Source: [Clostridium] aminophilum (lineage in GTDB: Bacteria; Bacillota; Clostridia; Lachnospirales; Lachnospiraceae). Taken from it: DNA of 64,000 nucleotides. Positions 1 to 7,150 of this stretch are shown one piece after another. The stretch lies in contig NZ_FOIL01000006.1 of NCBI RefSeq assembly GCF_900101295.1, positions 1 to 64,000 of the forward strand. Direction: 5' to 3'. The translations under genes and the position numbers were made by a program. How positions within the stretch are numbered: the stretch's first letter is position 1; every line of letters starts with the position of its first letter. Under the pieces are notes generated by a model. The model saw nothing but the letters and a program-made list of their open reading frames with translations, searched no databases and was not told the origin of the DNA.

Positions 1-115
1 CTTTCCGGCGCTCCTCTTCTTCCCGGCGCGCAAGCTCCTCCGCCTCCGCTTTCCGGCGCGCTTCCTCTTCGCGACGCGCAAGCTCCTCCGCCTCCGCTTT
101 CCGGCGTGCTTCCTC
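1..115 (-). repeat. 48-bp in-frame tandem repeat
   Basis: A 48-bp unit is present in about two and a half near-identical copies inside the partial zinc-ribbon gene and continues past the left edge. Each unit adds 16 residues of the charged helix, so the copy number can change without breaking the frame. Confidence 0.85.
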
Positions 116-391
116 AGATGACTCTTTCGAGATCGCGACCGCCGGGGTCACGTCCGCCAGTTTAAATCCGCAATACTTGCAGAATTTCGCTCCTGCTTTA
201 TAGGTCTTCCCGCACTGGGGGCAGGTCTCCTGCGCCGGCTGTTCCTGTACCTTGGGTTCGGAAACAATTGCTTTCGGCATAATCTTTGCTCCGCAGAACA
301 TACAGAATTTTGTCCCCGGTCTGTACGGTTTTCCGCATTCCGCACACTTCGAATTTCCCGCCATGTCCTTCATTCCGTTCTCCTTTTGCAT
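1..391 (-). CDS. Zinc-ribbon protein with charged helical repeat, partial (3' end outside window)
   Basis: Open to the left edge on the minus strand. The frame from ATG at 391 encodes two zinc ribbons of CxxC...CxxC form (about residues 16-36 and 58-78), then an Arg/Glu/Ala/Lys-rich stretch built from a 16-residue unit (RRKAEAEELARREEEA-like). That stretch should form a long charged helix or coiled coil. The ATG at 391 has GGGGAGG nine bases upstream. An in-frame ATG at 373 has AAAAGGAG six bases upstream and is an equally good start. The zinc-ribbon head resembles those of two nearby proteins (758-2467 and 4728-6266). Function is unknown: the C-terminal part, which would show a membrane or effector domain, is missing. 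Confidence 0.8.
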   Translation of the reverse strand, partial: MQKENGMKDMAGNSKCAECGKPYRPGTKFCMFCGAKIMPKAIVSEPKVQEQPAQETCPQCGKTYKAGAKFCKYCGFKLADVTPAVAISKESSEEARRKAEAEELARREEEARRKAEAEELARREEEERRK

Positions 392-757
392 AACTCTTTT
401 CCTCCCCTTTATCCATGGTCCCGGATCATCGAAACACTTTCGAGATCCGTTTATTTCAAACCTGTCCGGAACAGCTTCTAACAATCCACAAGTCCAACAA
501 AATTTATTATAACAAAACATACGTTTTTTTGCGATGAAATGTGTAAAATAAGTATCTAAATCTGTTTATTCACATCTTTCTCTCTGTATACTACCTCAGA
601 TCGCTCATGCATTTTTCAATCAAAGTATTCAACGAAAAAACGCCAGGAGCGCTACCCCTGACGTTTTTCATTCTTTTAACCCTGCCCCGTCTGTTTGATA
701 AATCAACCTCCATGACAGACGTTTTCTGTCTGATCCAACTCGGAAGGGAGTGGTTCT
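392..757. other. Intergenic region, no gene seen
   Basis: 366 bases between two minus-strand zinc-ribbon genes. The stretch at 480-600 is AT-rich and presumably holds the promoter of the left gene, though I cannot pick clear -35/-10 boxes. The only distinct element is the hairpin at 634-669. Short reading frames here lack ribosome binding sites and protein-like composition. Confidence 0.5.
634..669 (-). terminator. Terminator-like hairpin after the DUF898-like gene
   Basis: An A-run, ACG and CAGG pair with CCTG, CGT and a T-run around the loop, with one internal mismatch. A/T runs flank both sides, so it could act in either direction. It lies about 90 bases beyond the stop of the minus-strand gene ending at 758. 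Confidence 0.6.
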
Positions 758-2467
758 TTACATATAAAAAGCTTCTTCCAACGGATCCTTTCCGTCATTC
801 GGACGACCATTTCCGTGATAAGAACGATCTCGATCCACACTCAGATGCGAAGCGAGCCAGTTGTTCACTCTGCAGACGCCCCACGGCGCATAAATTCCAC
901 AGGTGACGGCGCTGAGAATGCAGATCAGGATGTAATGGCCAAACAGCTCAACTCCCTTTCCGTCAAACTTCAGACGGTCTCCGCAATACCGGGTGTGCTG
1001 CGCGCGCCAGTTGGTAATATAGCATTCCATCCACGGATACCCAATTCCGCAGGTGATCATCGTCACAATGCTCGTCATAATGGAATAACCGACATATTCA
1101 AAGGTATTGCCGTCAAATACCGACTCAGGGAATTCCTCTCCGTCCCTTTCATCCATTCCCTCATAAAAGGTGTGCTTGGTTTCCCATTTCAGCACTGCCA
1201 CATGTACAAAGAAGGAGTAAATGCCGCAGGTAACGATGGTGAGCAGTTCCCAAAGCAGCCATCTGCCCAGAAGCTCGATTCCCCGTCCGTTAAACTGAAG
1301 GCGTCTGCCGTCAACAACCGTATGAGATTTTTTCCATTTCTGGATCATGCAGATGACCCACGGCGTTGCAATTCCGAGGGTGCATACGATAAGCAGTCCG
1401 CCCAGGAACCAATATCCGAGCAATTCGATTCCGCGTCCGTCAAAATAAGATTCTTTCGAATTCATCCGTTCTCCCGATACCGCGGAACGAGCCGGAGCTT
1501 TTTTCCGCGTTTCATCCTTTCCGTTTTGTTTCCGGTCAGAGTTGTCAAAATATCCCTTGAAAGCATCGAAATCTTTTTGCGGATCGATCCTGCTTCCGAT
1601 GCCCTGTTTCTGGATCATCACTCTGGAAATCACATCAAGTCCAAAGACCAGAAGGATCAGGGCGATCACGGTTTTTCCCGGAATGCCAAAGGCCGCGATC
1701 AGGGCGATCACGTCTGCGGCAAGCAGAATGAGCGCAGAATAACCATTCTCTGTCCGGCATTTTTCATCGGTGGCGATCACATATCCCGCGGATACCACCG
1801 AAGCCATGCACAGAAGGATCACGGCAAAATCCAGGATATTTTTCACACATCTCTGAAAATAATAAAGGCCCAGGCCAAACGGCATAAAACGGAAAAGTCC
1901 AAAGACCAGTCCGATAACAATACCGACAACAATGCTCACGAACGGAAGGATCGGTCCTGCCGCCGCCAACAGTTCGATATTCTCAAGGGAAAGAAGCTCT
2001 TTCACGCCGCTGTTTTTCAGATCGTCGCAACGGCTTCCCTCACTGTCGGTTCCTGCTTTTTCAGTTCCGGCAGTTTCTGTCTTATTCCCGCTATGACCGT
2101 TTTCCGTTCTGCTGTCTGCCGGGGCAGTCGCGCCGTTCCATGATCTGGCGTCGGTCCCGTTTTCCTGCGCGCCGGCCTTCATCTCAGCCGCGACGTTCCC
2201 GGTCTCCGGGGCGCCGACCTTTATCTCTGCGATGTCAGTCTCCGCCTCTGCAGAGCCGTTCTCTGTCTCCGCAGCGCCAGTCTCCGTCTCTGTTGCGCCG
2301 GTCTCTGCCTCTGCGGCGCCGGATCCTATCTCTGCAACGCCGTTTTCCGGTCCGACAGTGTTTTCCTGCTCGCTTTCGTCAACCAGATAATCAGCCAGTT
2401 TCGTTCCGCAGCTATCGCAAAACTTTTGACCATCCTGAACTCTCTGTCCACAATTCGGGCAAAACAT
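758..2467 (-). CDS. Zinc-ribbon membrane protein with four DUF898-like repeats
   Basis: 569 residues from ATG at 2467, chosen because GGGGAGG lies eight bases upstream; a longer frame to 2578 has no such site and would overlap the upstream gene. Residues 3-23 form a zinc ribbon (CPNCG...CDSCG). Residues 40-150 are a low-complexity Ala/Glu/Thr/Gly linker with repeated AETGA-like words. Residues 168-285 hold about four hydrophobic segments. Residues 341-545 contain four related units (about 341-391, 392-437, 450-500, 501-543), each with a F/Y-DG-x-G-x-EL start, a hydrophobic helix ending TxGI, a Pro-Trp or aromatic turn, and W...H. This pattern resembles the DUF898/YjgN membrane family. The four-fold repetition suggests internal duplication. 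Substrate or partner unknown; probably membrane-located. Confidence 0.85.
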   Translation of the reverse strand: MFCPNCGQRVQDGQKFCDSCGTKLADYLVDESEQENTVGPENGVAEIGSGAAEAETGATETETGAAETENGSAEAETDIAEIKVGAPETGNVAAEMKAGAQENGTDARSWNGATAPADSRTENGHSGNKTETAGTEKAGTDSEGSRCDDLKNSGVKELLSLENIELLAAAGPILPFVSIVVGIVIGLVFGLFRFMPFGLGLYYFQRCVKNILDFAVILLCMASVVSAGYVIATDEKCRTENGYSALILLAADVIALIAAFGIPGKTVIALILLVFGLDVISRVMIQKQGIGSRIDPQKDFDAFKGYFDNSDRKQNGKDETRKKAPARSAVSGERMNSKESYFDGRGIELLGYWFLGGLLIVCTLGIATPWVICMIQKWKKSHTVVDGRRLQFNGRGIELLGRWLLWELLTIVTCGIYSFFVHVAVLKWETKHTFYEGMDERDGEEFPESVFDGNTFEYVGYSIMTSIVTMITCGIGYPWMECYITNWRAQHTRYCGDRLKFDGKGVELFGHYILICILSAVTCGIYAPWGVCRVNNWLASHLSVDRDRSYHGNGRPNDGKDPLEEAFYM

Positions 2468-2549
2468 ATCATTTACCTCCCCAAACATTAAACAAATTGC
2501 ATCTCTATAACATATACCATATTTGCACTCTGTATGCAAAATGCGCATT

Positions 2550-2993
2550 TTATCGCTGCGCCATCTCCTCCCATTCATTCAGGATCGGTTGTATCTTCTC
2601 CAGATTGCGCACAACCCCAAAAACCATCAGGATGCAGAGAATGATAATCAGAAACAGGATCTCGGCGCGGTAAAAACCCGTTCTTCCATCTTTCACATAG
2701 GCATATGTCCTCCAGCCTGCATACAGACCCAGAATCGGAATTAGAGGCACCACGACCGGATTATGCTGCATTGCCTCCGCAACATTCCCTCTCAAAAGAG
2801 CCATGATCGCATGTGTAATGCCGCATCCAGGACATTTGAATCCCGTAACCGTCCGAAACAGACAAGGGATCCCCAGCCCGGCATACTCATAAACCGCAAG
2901 GCCGATGATCCCTGCGATCGCAATTTCGGATATCGTCATGATGACGCGGTCCCGTCTCTTTTTACGAGCCCGCAGTTCTTTTTCACTGACCAT
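2550..2993 (-). CDS. DUF2752 family membrane protein
   Basis: 147 residues. After a basic N-terminus come about three hydrophobic helices (residues 20-40, 80-100, 113-130). Between the first two lies the family hallmark FKCPGCGITHAI, a Cys-x-x-Cys-Gly followed by a T/H pair. DUF2752 proteins are small membrane proteins of unknown function. The gene is followed after 82 bases by the zinc-ribbon/DUF898-like gene on the same strand, so the two may be co-transcribed. The start is supported by GGGG about seven bases upstream of ATG at 2993. Confidence 0.85.
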   Translation of the reverse strand: MVSEKELRARKKRRDRVIMTISEIAIAGIIGLAVYEYAGLGIPCLFRTVTGFKCPGCGITHAIMALLRGNVAEAMQHNPVVVPLIPILGLYAGWRTYAYVKDGRTGFYRAEILFLIIILCILMVFGVVRNLEKIQPILNEWEEMAQR

Positions 2994-3082
2994 TTATTAT
3001 CCCCATGATCCACTATGGTTATTGAAACAAAGCCCGCGGAGCGATTTTTGTGACAAGGAAAAATCGGAGAACTTTCCTGTGC

Positions 3083-3118
3083 CACAAAAAATGTGCAAGG
3101 AGGTTTTTCCTTGCACAT
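3083..3118 (-). terminator. Rho-independent terminator of the aminotransferase gene
   Basis: The arms ATGTGCAAGG (3091-3100) and CCTTGCACAT (3109-3118) are perfect complements. On the minus strand they are followed by a run of T. The hairpin lies about 33 bases after the stop codon at 3151. Confidence 0.85.
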
Positions 3119-3150
3119 CGATATCTGATTTTGTGTTCCGCGCTCCGCTC

Positions 3151-4440
3151 TTATTCCATGTTTTCAAGCATGACATCGATCGTGGTGATCCGTGCGGAAA
3201 GGGCAAAGATCTCCGCCGCCTTCTTCAGTTCTTCCAGAGACGGGAAGGACGGGGCGATACGGATGTTGCTGTCGTGCGGATCCTTGTGATACGGATAGGT
3301 CGCACCGGCATCCGTCATAGTCACGCCGCACTTCTTGCAGCGGGCAACGATGCGCTTTGCCGTGCCGTCCATTCCGGTGAAGGAGATGAAATATCCGCCC
3401 TTCGGTTTGGTCCAGGAACCGATGCCCAGTCCGCCGAGCTCTCTCTCCAGAATCTCTTCCACCGCCTCAAACTTCGGGCGAAGGATGTCCGCGTGTTTTC
3501 TCATGTGCTCGTTCATTCCCTTGATATCGCCGAAGAAGCGTACATGGCGCAGCTGGTTTACCTTATCGTGGCCGATGGTCTGTACCTTCAGCTGCTTCCG
3601 GATGTCGTCCAGGTTGTTGTGGGATGCCGCAATGGCAGCGATACCGCTTCCCGGGAATGTGATCTTGGAGGTGGAGCTGAACTTGTAGACAATGTCCGGA
3701 TTGCCGGCTTTTTTACATGCATTGAGAATCTCCGGCACAAAATCATGATCATTGTCGTAGAGATGATGAATACTGTACGCGTTGTCCCAGTAAATTCTAA
3801 AGTCCGGTGCCGCCGGCTTCAAGTGGGCAAAGCGGTCAACCACTTCCGCAGAGTAGGAATTTCCGGTCGGATTCGAATACTTCGGGACACACCAGATTCC
3901 CTTAACCTCCGGATCATTGTTGACATACATCTCAACCATATCCATATCCGGGCCGTCCGGAAGCATCGGAATGTTGATCAGTTCAAAGCCGAAGAACTCG
4001 GTGATGCCGAAATGACGGTCATAGCCCGGAACAACACAGAGCCATTTTACCTTGTCGAGCTTGCACCACGGGGTATTGCCCATAACGCCGTGGGTGAACG
4101 AACGGGAGATCTGATCGTACATCACGTTCAGACTGGAGTTTCCGTAAATGATAACCTGCTCCGGAGATACTTCCATCATGTCGCTGATCAGCTGCTTCGC
4201 CTCCGGAAGCCCTTCCAGAACACCGTAGTTCCGGCAGTCACTGCCGTCATCGCTGCGCAGATCACACTCACTGTTCAGAACGTCCATCATGCCCATGGAG
4301 AGATCGAGCTGCTCGGAACATGGCTTTCCTCTCGACATGTTCAGCTGCAAGTTCTTGTCCTGAAACTCATGATACTTTACCTTGAGCTCTTTGCGGAGCA
4401 CCTTGAGTTCATCTTTCGTCATCTCGGAGAATGGCTTCAT
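3151..4440 (-). CDS. Class I/II PLP aminotransferase (MocR/aspartate-aminotransferase-like)
   Basis: 429 residues from ATG at 4440, which has AGGAGG seven bases upstream. PLP-fold landmarks are visible: an N-terminal GKP region near residue 38, YSNPTGN at 188-194, the cofactor Asp/Tyr in DNAY (219-222), and the Schiff-base lysine in SSTSK (K259), followed by FPGSG. The sequence fits the clostridial subgroup related to type Ic aspartate aminotransferases (Pfam Aminotran_MocR type). It should transfer an amino group between an amino acid and a 2-oxo acid in the cytosol. The exact substrate cannot be fixed here. It is a single-gene unit with its own promoter (4490-4519) and terminator. Confidence 0.9.
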   Translation of the reverse strand: MKPFSEMTKDELKVLRKELKVKYHEFQDKNLQLNMSRGKPCSEQLDLSMGMMDVLNSECDLRSDDGSDCRNYGVLEGLPEAKQLISDMMEVSPEQVIIYGNSSLNVMYDQISRSFTHGVMGNTPWCKLDKVKWLCVVPGYDRHFGITEFFGFELINIPMLPDGPDMDMVEMYVNNDPEVKGIWCVPKYSNPTGNSYSAEVVDRFAHLKPAAPDFRIYWDNAYSIHHLYDNDHDFVPEILNACKKAGNPDIVYKFSSTSKITFPGSGIAAIAASHNNLDDIRKQLKVQTIGHDKVNQLRHVRFFGDIKGMNEHMRKHADILRPKFEAVEEILERELGGLGIGSWTKPKGGYFISFTGMDGTAKRIVARCKKCGVTMTDAGATYPYHKDPHDSNIRIAPSFPSLEELKKAAEIFALSARITTIDVMLENME

Positions 4441-4489
4441 CTTAATTCCTCCTGCGTCATTCACTTGGTCAACAGGCTGCACGGCATCG

Positions 4490-4519
4490 ATTGTAACAGA
4501 AAACTGTCAATTCTGTCAT
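4490..4519 (-). promoter_or_regulatory. Predicted promoter of the aminotransferase gene
   Basis: On the minus strand ATGACA (4514-4519) and TACAAT (4490-4495) are separated by 18 bases. Each matches the sigma-A consensus at five of six positions. It ends about 50 bases upstream of the start codon. Confidence 0.55.
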
Positions 4520-4653
4520 TTCAATGATGTTCAATTTTATCATTAAAACTTTTCACGTACAAGGGATTTTTCCGATACGAAACCGCCTAAATCACATCCC
4601 CGGTTTCCTTCTTTTCTGTCAGAAACCAACAATTAATGTAAGGAATTCTTATG

Positions 4654-4682
4654 GTGACGGCCTCAGGGGCTGGAACTATAAT
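4654..4682 (+). promoter_or_regulatory. Predicted promoter of the 4728 gene
   Basis: GTGACG (4654-4659), a 17-base spacer, then a perfect TATAAT (4677-4682). It lies 46 bases upstream of the chosen ATG and supports that start over a longer upstream frame. Confidence 0.55.
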
Positions 4683-4727
4683 AAATTTGATCTTATCATC
4701 AGTTATTATGTCAGGGAAGATAATACT

Positions 4728-6266
4728 ATGAAATGTCCGAATTGCGGCGCAACAGTCAGAGATGGATCTCTATTCTGTGATGATTGCGGATACAAGTTTG
4801 AAACCGCCACAACAGATTCCGCTTTTACTCACGGTATTCCGAACGCAGAAGAGATTCCGAAAAAGAAAACCGGGAAAAAGATACTTCTCGTAATCGGCGG
4901 TGCAGCGTTTATCGGTACTGTAGCATTTTTCACCGCTAACCTTCTAAAGCCAGACAGTGTCCGTTTCATAGAACTTCAGGAGAAAGCGATCAAATCCGCT
5001 TATCTTGATCCGGTGGAGGCTTTGTCCGAGCCGGTAAAGGATAAGATTGACACCGAGCTCACACTGACAGCAAAGATATCTGGTGCCAAGATATCCGATA
5101 TTCTCGCCAAGACCGCCCTCGTACTGAAAATGAACAGAAACGGACATAACGGAACGATGAACATTTCTTTCCGATATAACAACTCCGATATTCTGACCGG
5201 GCTTCTCTGCACAGACGGCAGGAAGCTCGATATTGCTGTCCCATCTCTGAATAAAAAGGTTTACAGCAGCAATATCGTGACGATGGTCAAAAACCTGACC
5301 GGCAATGGTGATGCTCAGATTCACTCCGATAGCATCACGGAACTGGCTCTTAGCAATAAAAAGCAGAAAGAGATCGCCCAACGCTATATCAGCCTCTTAA
5401 ACGACATTCTGTCAGACCAAAATCTGACAGTCGAAAAGAATCAAAATCTCGACTTCTCGGTATCCGCCATCACTTCCGCGGACGCCAGGTACGCTCTGGA
5501 CGGAAAATCTTTCACAAAATACACCTTTGTTCCGACTGAGGAAGATTACAAGACTCTGATGCAGAAACTCAGCGAAACCATGGAAAAAGATACCTATCTC
5601 AAAAACTGGTACATAAAGTGTCAGGAGTACGGAAAACTGGCTTTTCCGCAAATGCCGACCTATGATGAGATCTTAAGCACGGTGAATGATGACGGTGGGC
5701 AAATGTCCCGGAATCTGGCAGCGTCCGAGCTGAAATGGACTGTATATGCCGATGCGAAGCAGGCGCGCTACATCCGCATCGAGTCAAAGAACTATAGCAC
5801 ATTGGAGATGGCTTTTGCCAACGACGGAACCCAGACTGCAAACATCATCACCTTTGGAGATGGCTTCTCCTTCTGTAACAGCTTCACAAAGAGCGGTTCC
5901 GTATATAGCGGTTCCATAAGCTTCAACGACTACAAACTCAGCTACAATAACGTGGATACTTCCAAGTCTTCCATACTGGGACTCTTCGTCGGTTCCTATT
6001 CCGCAGAAGGCGTGACGATGGATGTCAGGGATGCAGACAATGCAAATGATTATGAAGTGAAGTTCATGGGCACAGCCATCAATCTGCATGCGACTAAAAC
6101 TTCCACTGTTGTTCCCCCCGAAGGCGATGTCGTTGATATCTCTGACTACACCAAGGAAGATTATCAGAATCTTGCCATGGAACTCCGCAAGAATTTCTAT
6201 CAGCTTATGATGAGCGATCCGAATCTTCAGGAGTTGCTATTATTTACTTTCATCAACTTGTTCTAA
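4728..6266 (+). CDS. Zinc-ribbon, single-pass membrane protein of unknown function
   Basis: 512 residues from ATG at 4728; the frame runs further upstream but the predicted promoter lies inside that extension. A zinc ribbon (CPNCG...CDDCG, residues 3-21) is followed by a short linker, a Lys-rich stop-transfer stretch and one transmembrane helix (51-71). The remaining 440 residues are polar, predicted extracytoplasmic, with no motif I recognise. The arrangement (cytosolic zinc ribbon, one helix, large outer domain) resembles TcaA-like cell-envelope proteins, but I cannot claim homology. The upstream Shine-Dalgarno site (AGGGAAG) is weak. No partner gene follows closely. Confidence 0.8.
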   Translation: MKCPNCGATVRDGSLFCDDCGYKFETATTDSAFTHGIPNAEEIPKKKTGKKILLVIGGAAFIGTVAFFTANLLKPDSVRFIELQEKAIKSAYLDPVEALSEPVKDKIDTELTLTAKISGAKISDILAKTALVLKMNRNGHNGTMNISFRYNNSDILTGLLCTDGRKLDIAVPSLNKKVYSSNIVTMVKNLTGNGDAQIHSDSITELALSNKKQKEIAQRYISLLNDILSDQNLTVEKNQNLDFSVSAITSADARYALDGKSFTKYTFVPTEEDYKTLMQKLSETMEKDTYLKNWYIKCQEYGKLAFPQMPTYDEILSTVNDDGGQMSRNLAASELKWTVYADAKQARYIRIESKNYSTLEMAFANDGTQTANIITFGDGFSFCNSFTKSGSVYSGSISFNDYKLSYNNVDTSKSSILGLFVGSYSAEGVTMDVRDADNANDYEVKFMGTAINLHATKTSTVVPPEGDVVDISDYTKEDYQNLAMELRKNFYQLMMSDPNLQELLLFTFINLF

Positions 6267-6483
6267 GCTATCTTTTTCACCGTCTTCCCATTATCGTCAG
6301 CGGTCTGTGCTTCCTGTCTCGACAGGCAGCATAGGCTGTCCTGCATTTTTTTCGGCCGAAGGAAGCAAAAATCTCCGCCTGATTAATGCCCGGCGTCTGC
6401 CGCGATAAGAAGCAATACCGCATAATATATTTTGTTTCTTGCCCAAACAGCGTTGCAAAGAGCTAATGAAAGAAAGAATCGCT

Positions 6484-7137
6484 ATGAATACCACTTACTG
6501 CACGCTCTCCGGCGTAACCAAAACCTTTCACTCCCGGTCCGGAAACCGGACGGTCGGTCCCATTGACCTCGAGCTCCGCGCGGGAGAAGTTCTCGGAATC
6601 CGGGGAATCAACGGTGCCGGAAAAAGTACCGTCATGAATATGATCGCCGGAATGATCCGGCCGGAGCGGGGAACCGTACGTTTTGCTCCGGAGGCCAGAA
6701 ACCGGATCGGCTATGTTCCGCAGGAGCTCTCTCTCTATGAGACGCTGACCTGCCGCGACAATCTCCGCTTCTGGGGCCGCGCCGCTGGACTTCCGGGAAA
6801 GCAGATCGCCACCCGCGCTTCCTGGCTTCTGCATGAACTGAATCTGGATGAATGGGCCGATGCCGCGGTTTCTGCCTGCTCCGGCGGAACCAAACGCCGG
6901 CTTCACCTTGCCACGGCGCTGATGCTTCTCCCGAAGATTCTTCTTCTCGATGAGCCGAGCGTCGGCGCGGATGAGGATTCCGCCGATTCTATCCTGAAGA
7001 CGATTCTTCATTTGAAGACGCTCGGTCTCAGCATCATCCTGATCAGCCACCGGAAAGGCGACCTGGAGCGGGTCTGCGACCGGATCCTGACACTGGAAAA
7101 CGGCGCTATTTCTTCTGAAGAAATTCCCCAGCACTGA
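6484..7137 (+). CDS. ABC transporter ATP-binding protein (exporter type)
   Basis: 217 residues. Walker A GINGAGKS at 41-48, Q-loop in YVPQE, an unusual signature motif CSGGTKRR in place of LSGGQ, Walker B ILLLDEP, and the switch His in LISHR. It should power the ABC-2 permease whose gene starts 13 bases downstream. The ATG at 6484 is preceded only by a weak purine stretch; an in-frame ATG at 6466 would add six residues. The SGG core of the signature is kept, so activity is plausible. Substrate unknown; this subfamily often exports peptides, lipids or drugs. Confidence 0.9.
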   Translation: MNTTYCTLSGVTKTFHSRSGNRTVGPIDLELRAGEVLGIRGINGAGKSTVMNMIAGMIRPERGTVRFAPEARNRIGYVPQELSLYETLTCRDNLRFWGRAAGLPGKQIATRASWLLHELNLDEWADAAVSACSGGTKRRLHLATALMLLPKILLLDEPSVGADEDSADSILKTILHLKTLGLSIILISHRKGDLERVCDRILTLENGAISSEEIPQH

Positions 7138-7150
7138 GAAAGGTTCCGAT

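Noticed and set aside
815-2143. 442-codon open frame on the plus strand
   Set aside because: It is antisense to the zinc-ribbon/DUF898-like gene, has no ribosome site and no protein-like features; the minus strand shows clear motifs.
2905-4527. 540-codon open frame on the plus strand
   Set aside because: Antisense shadow of the aminotransferase gene, whose PLP motifs are on the minus strand.
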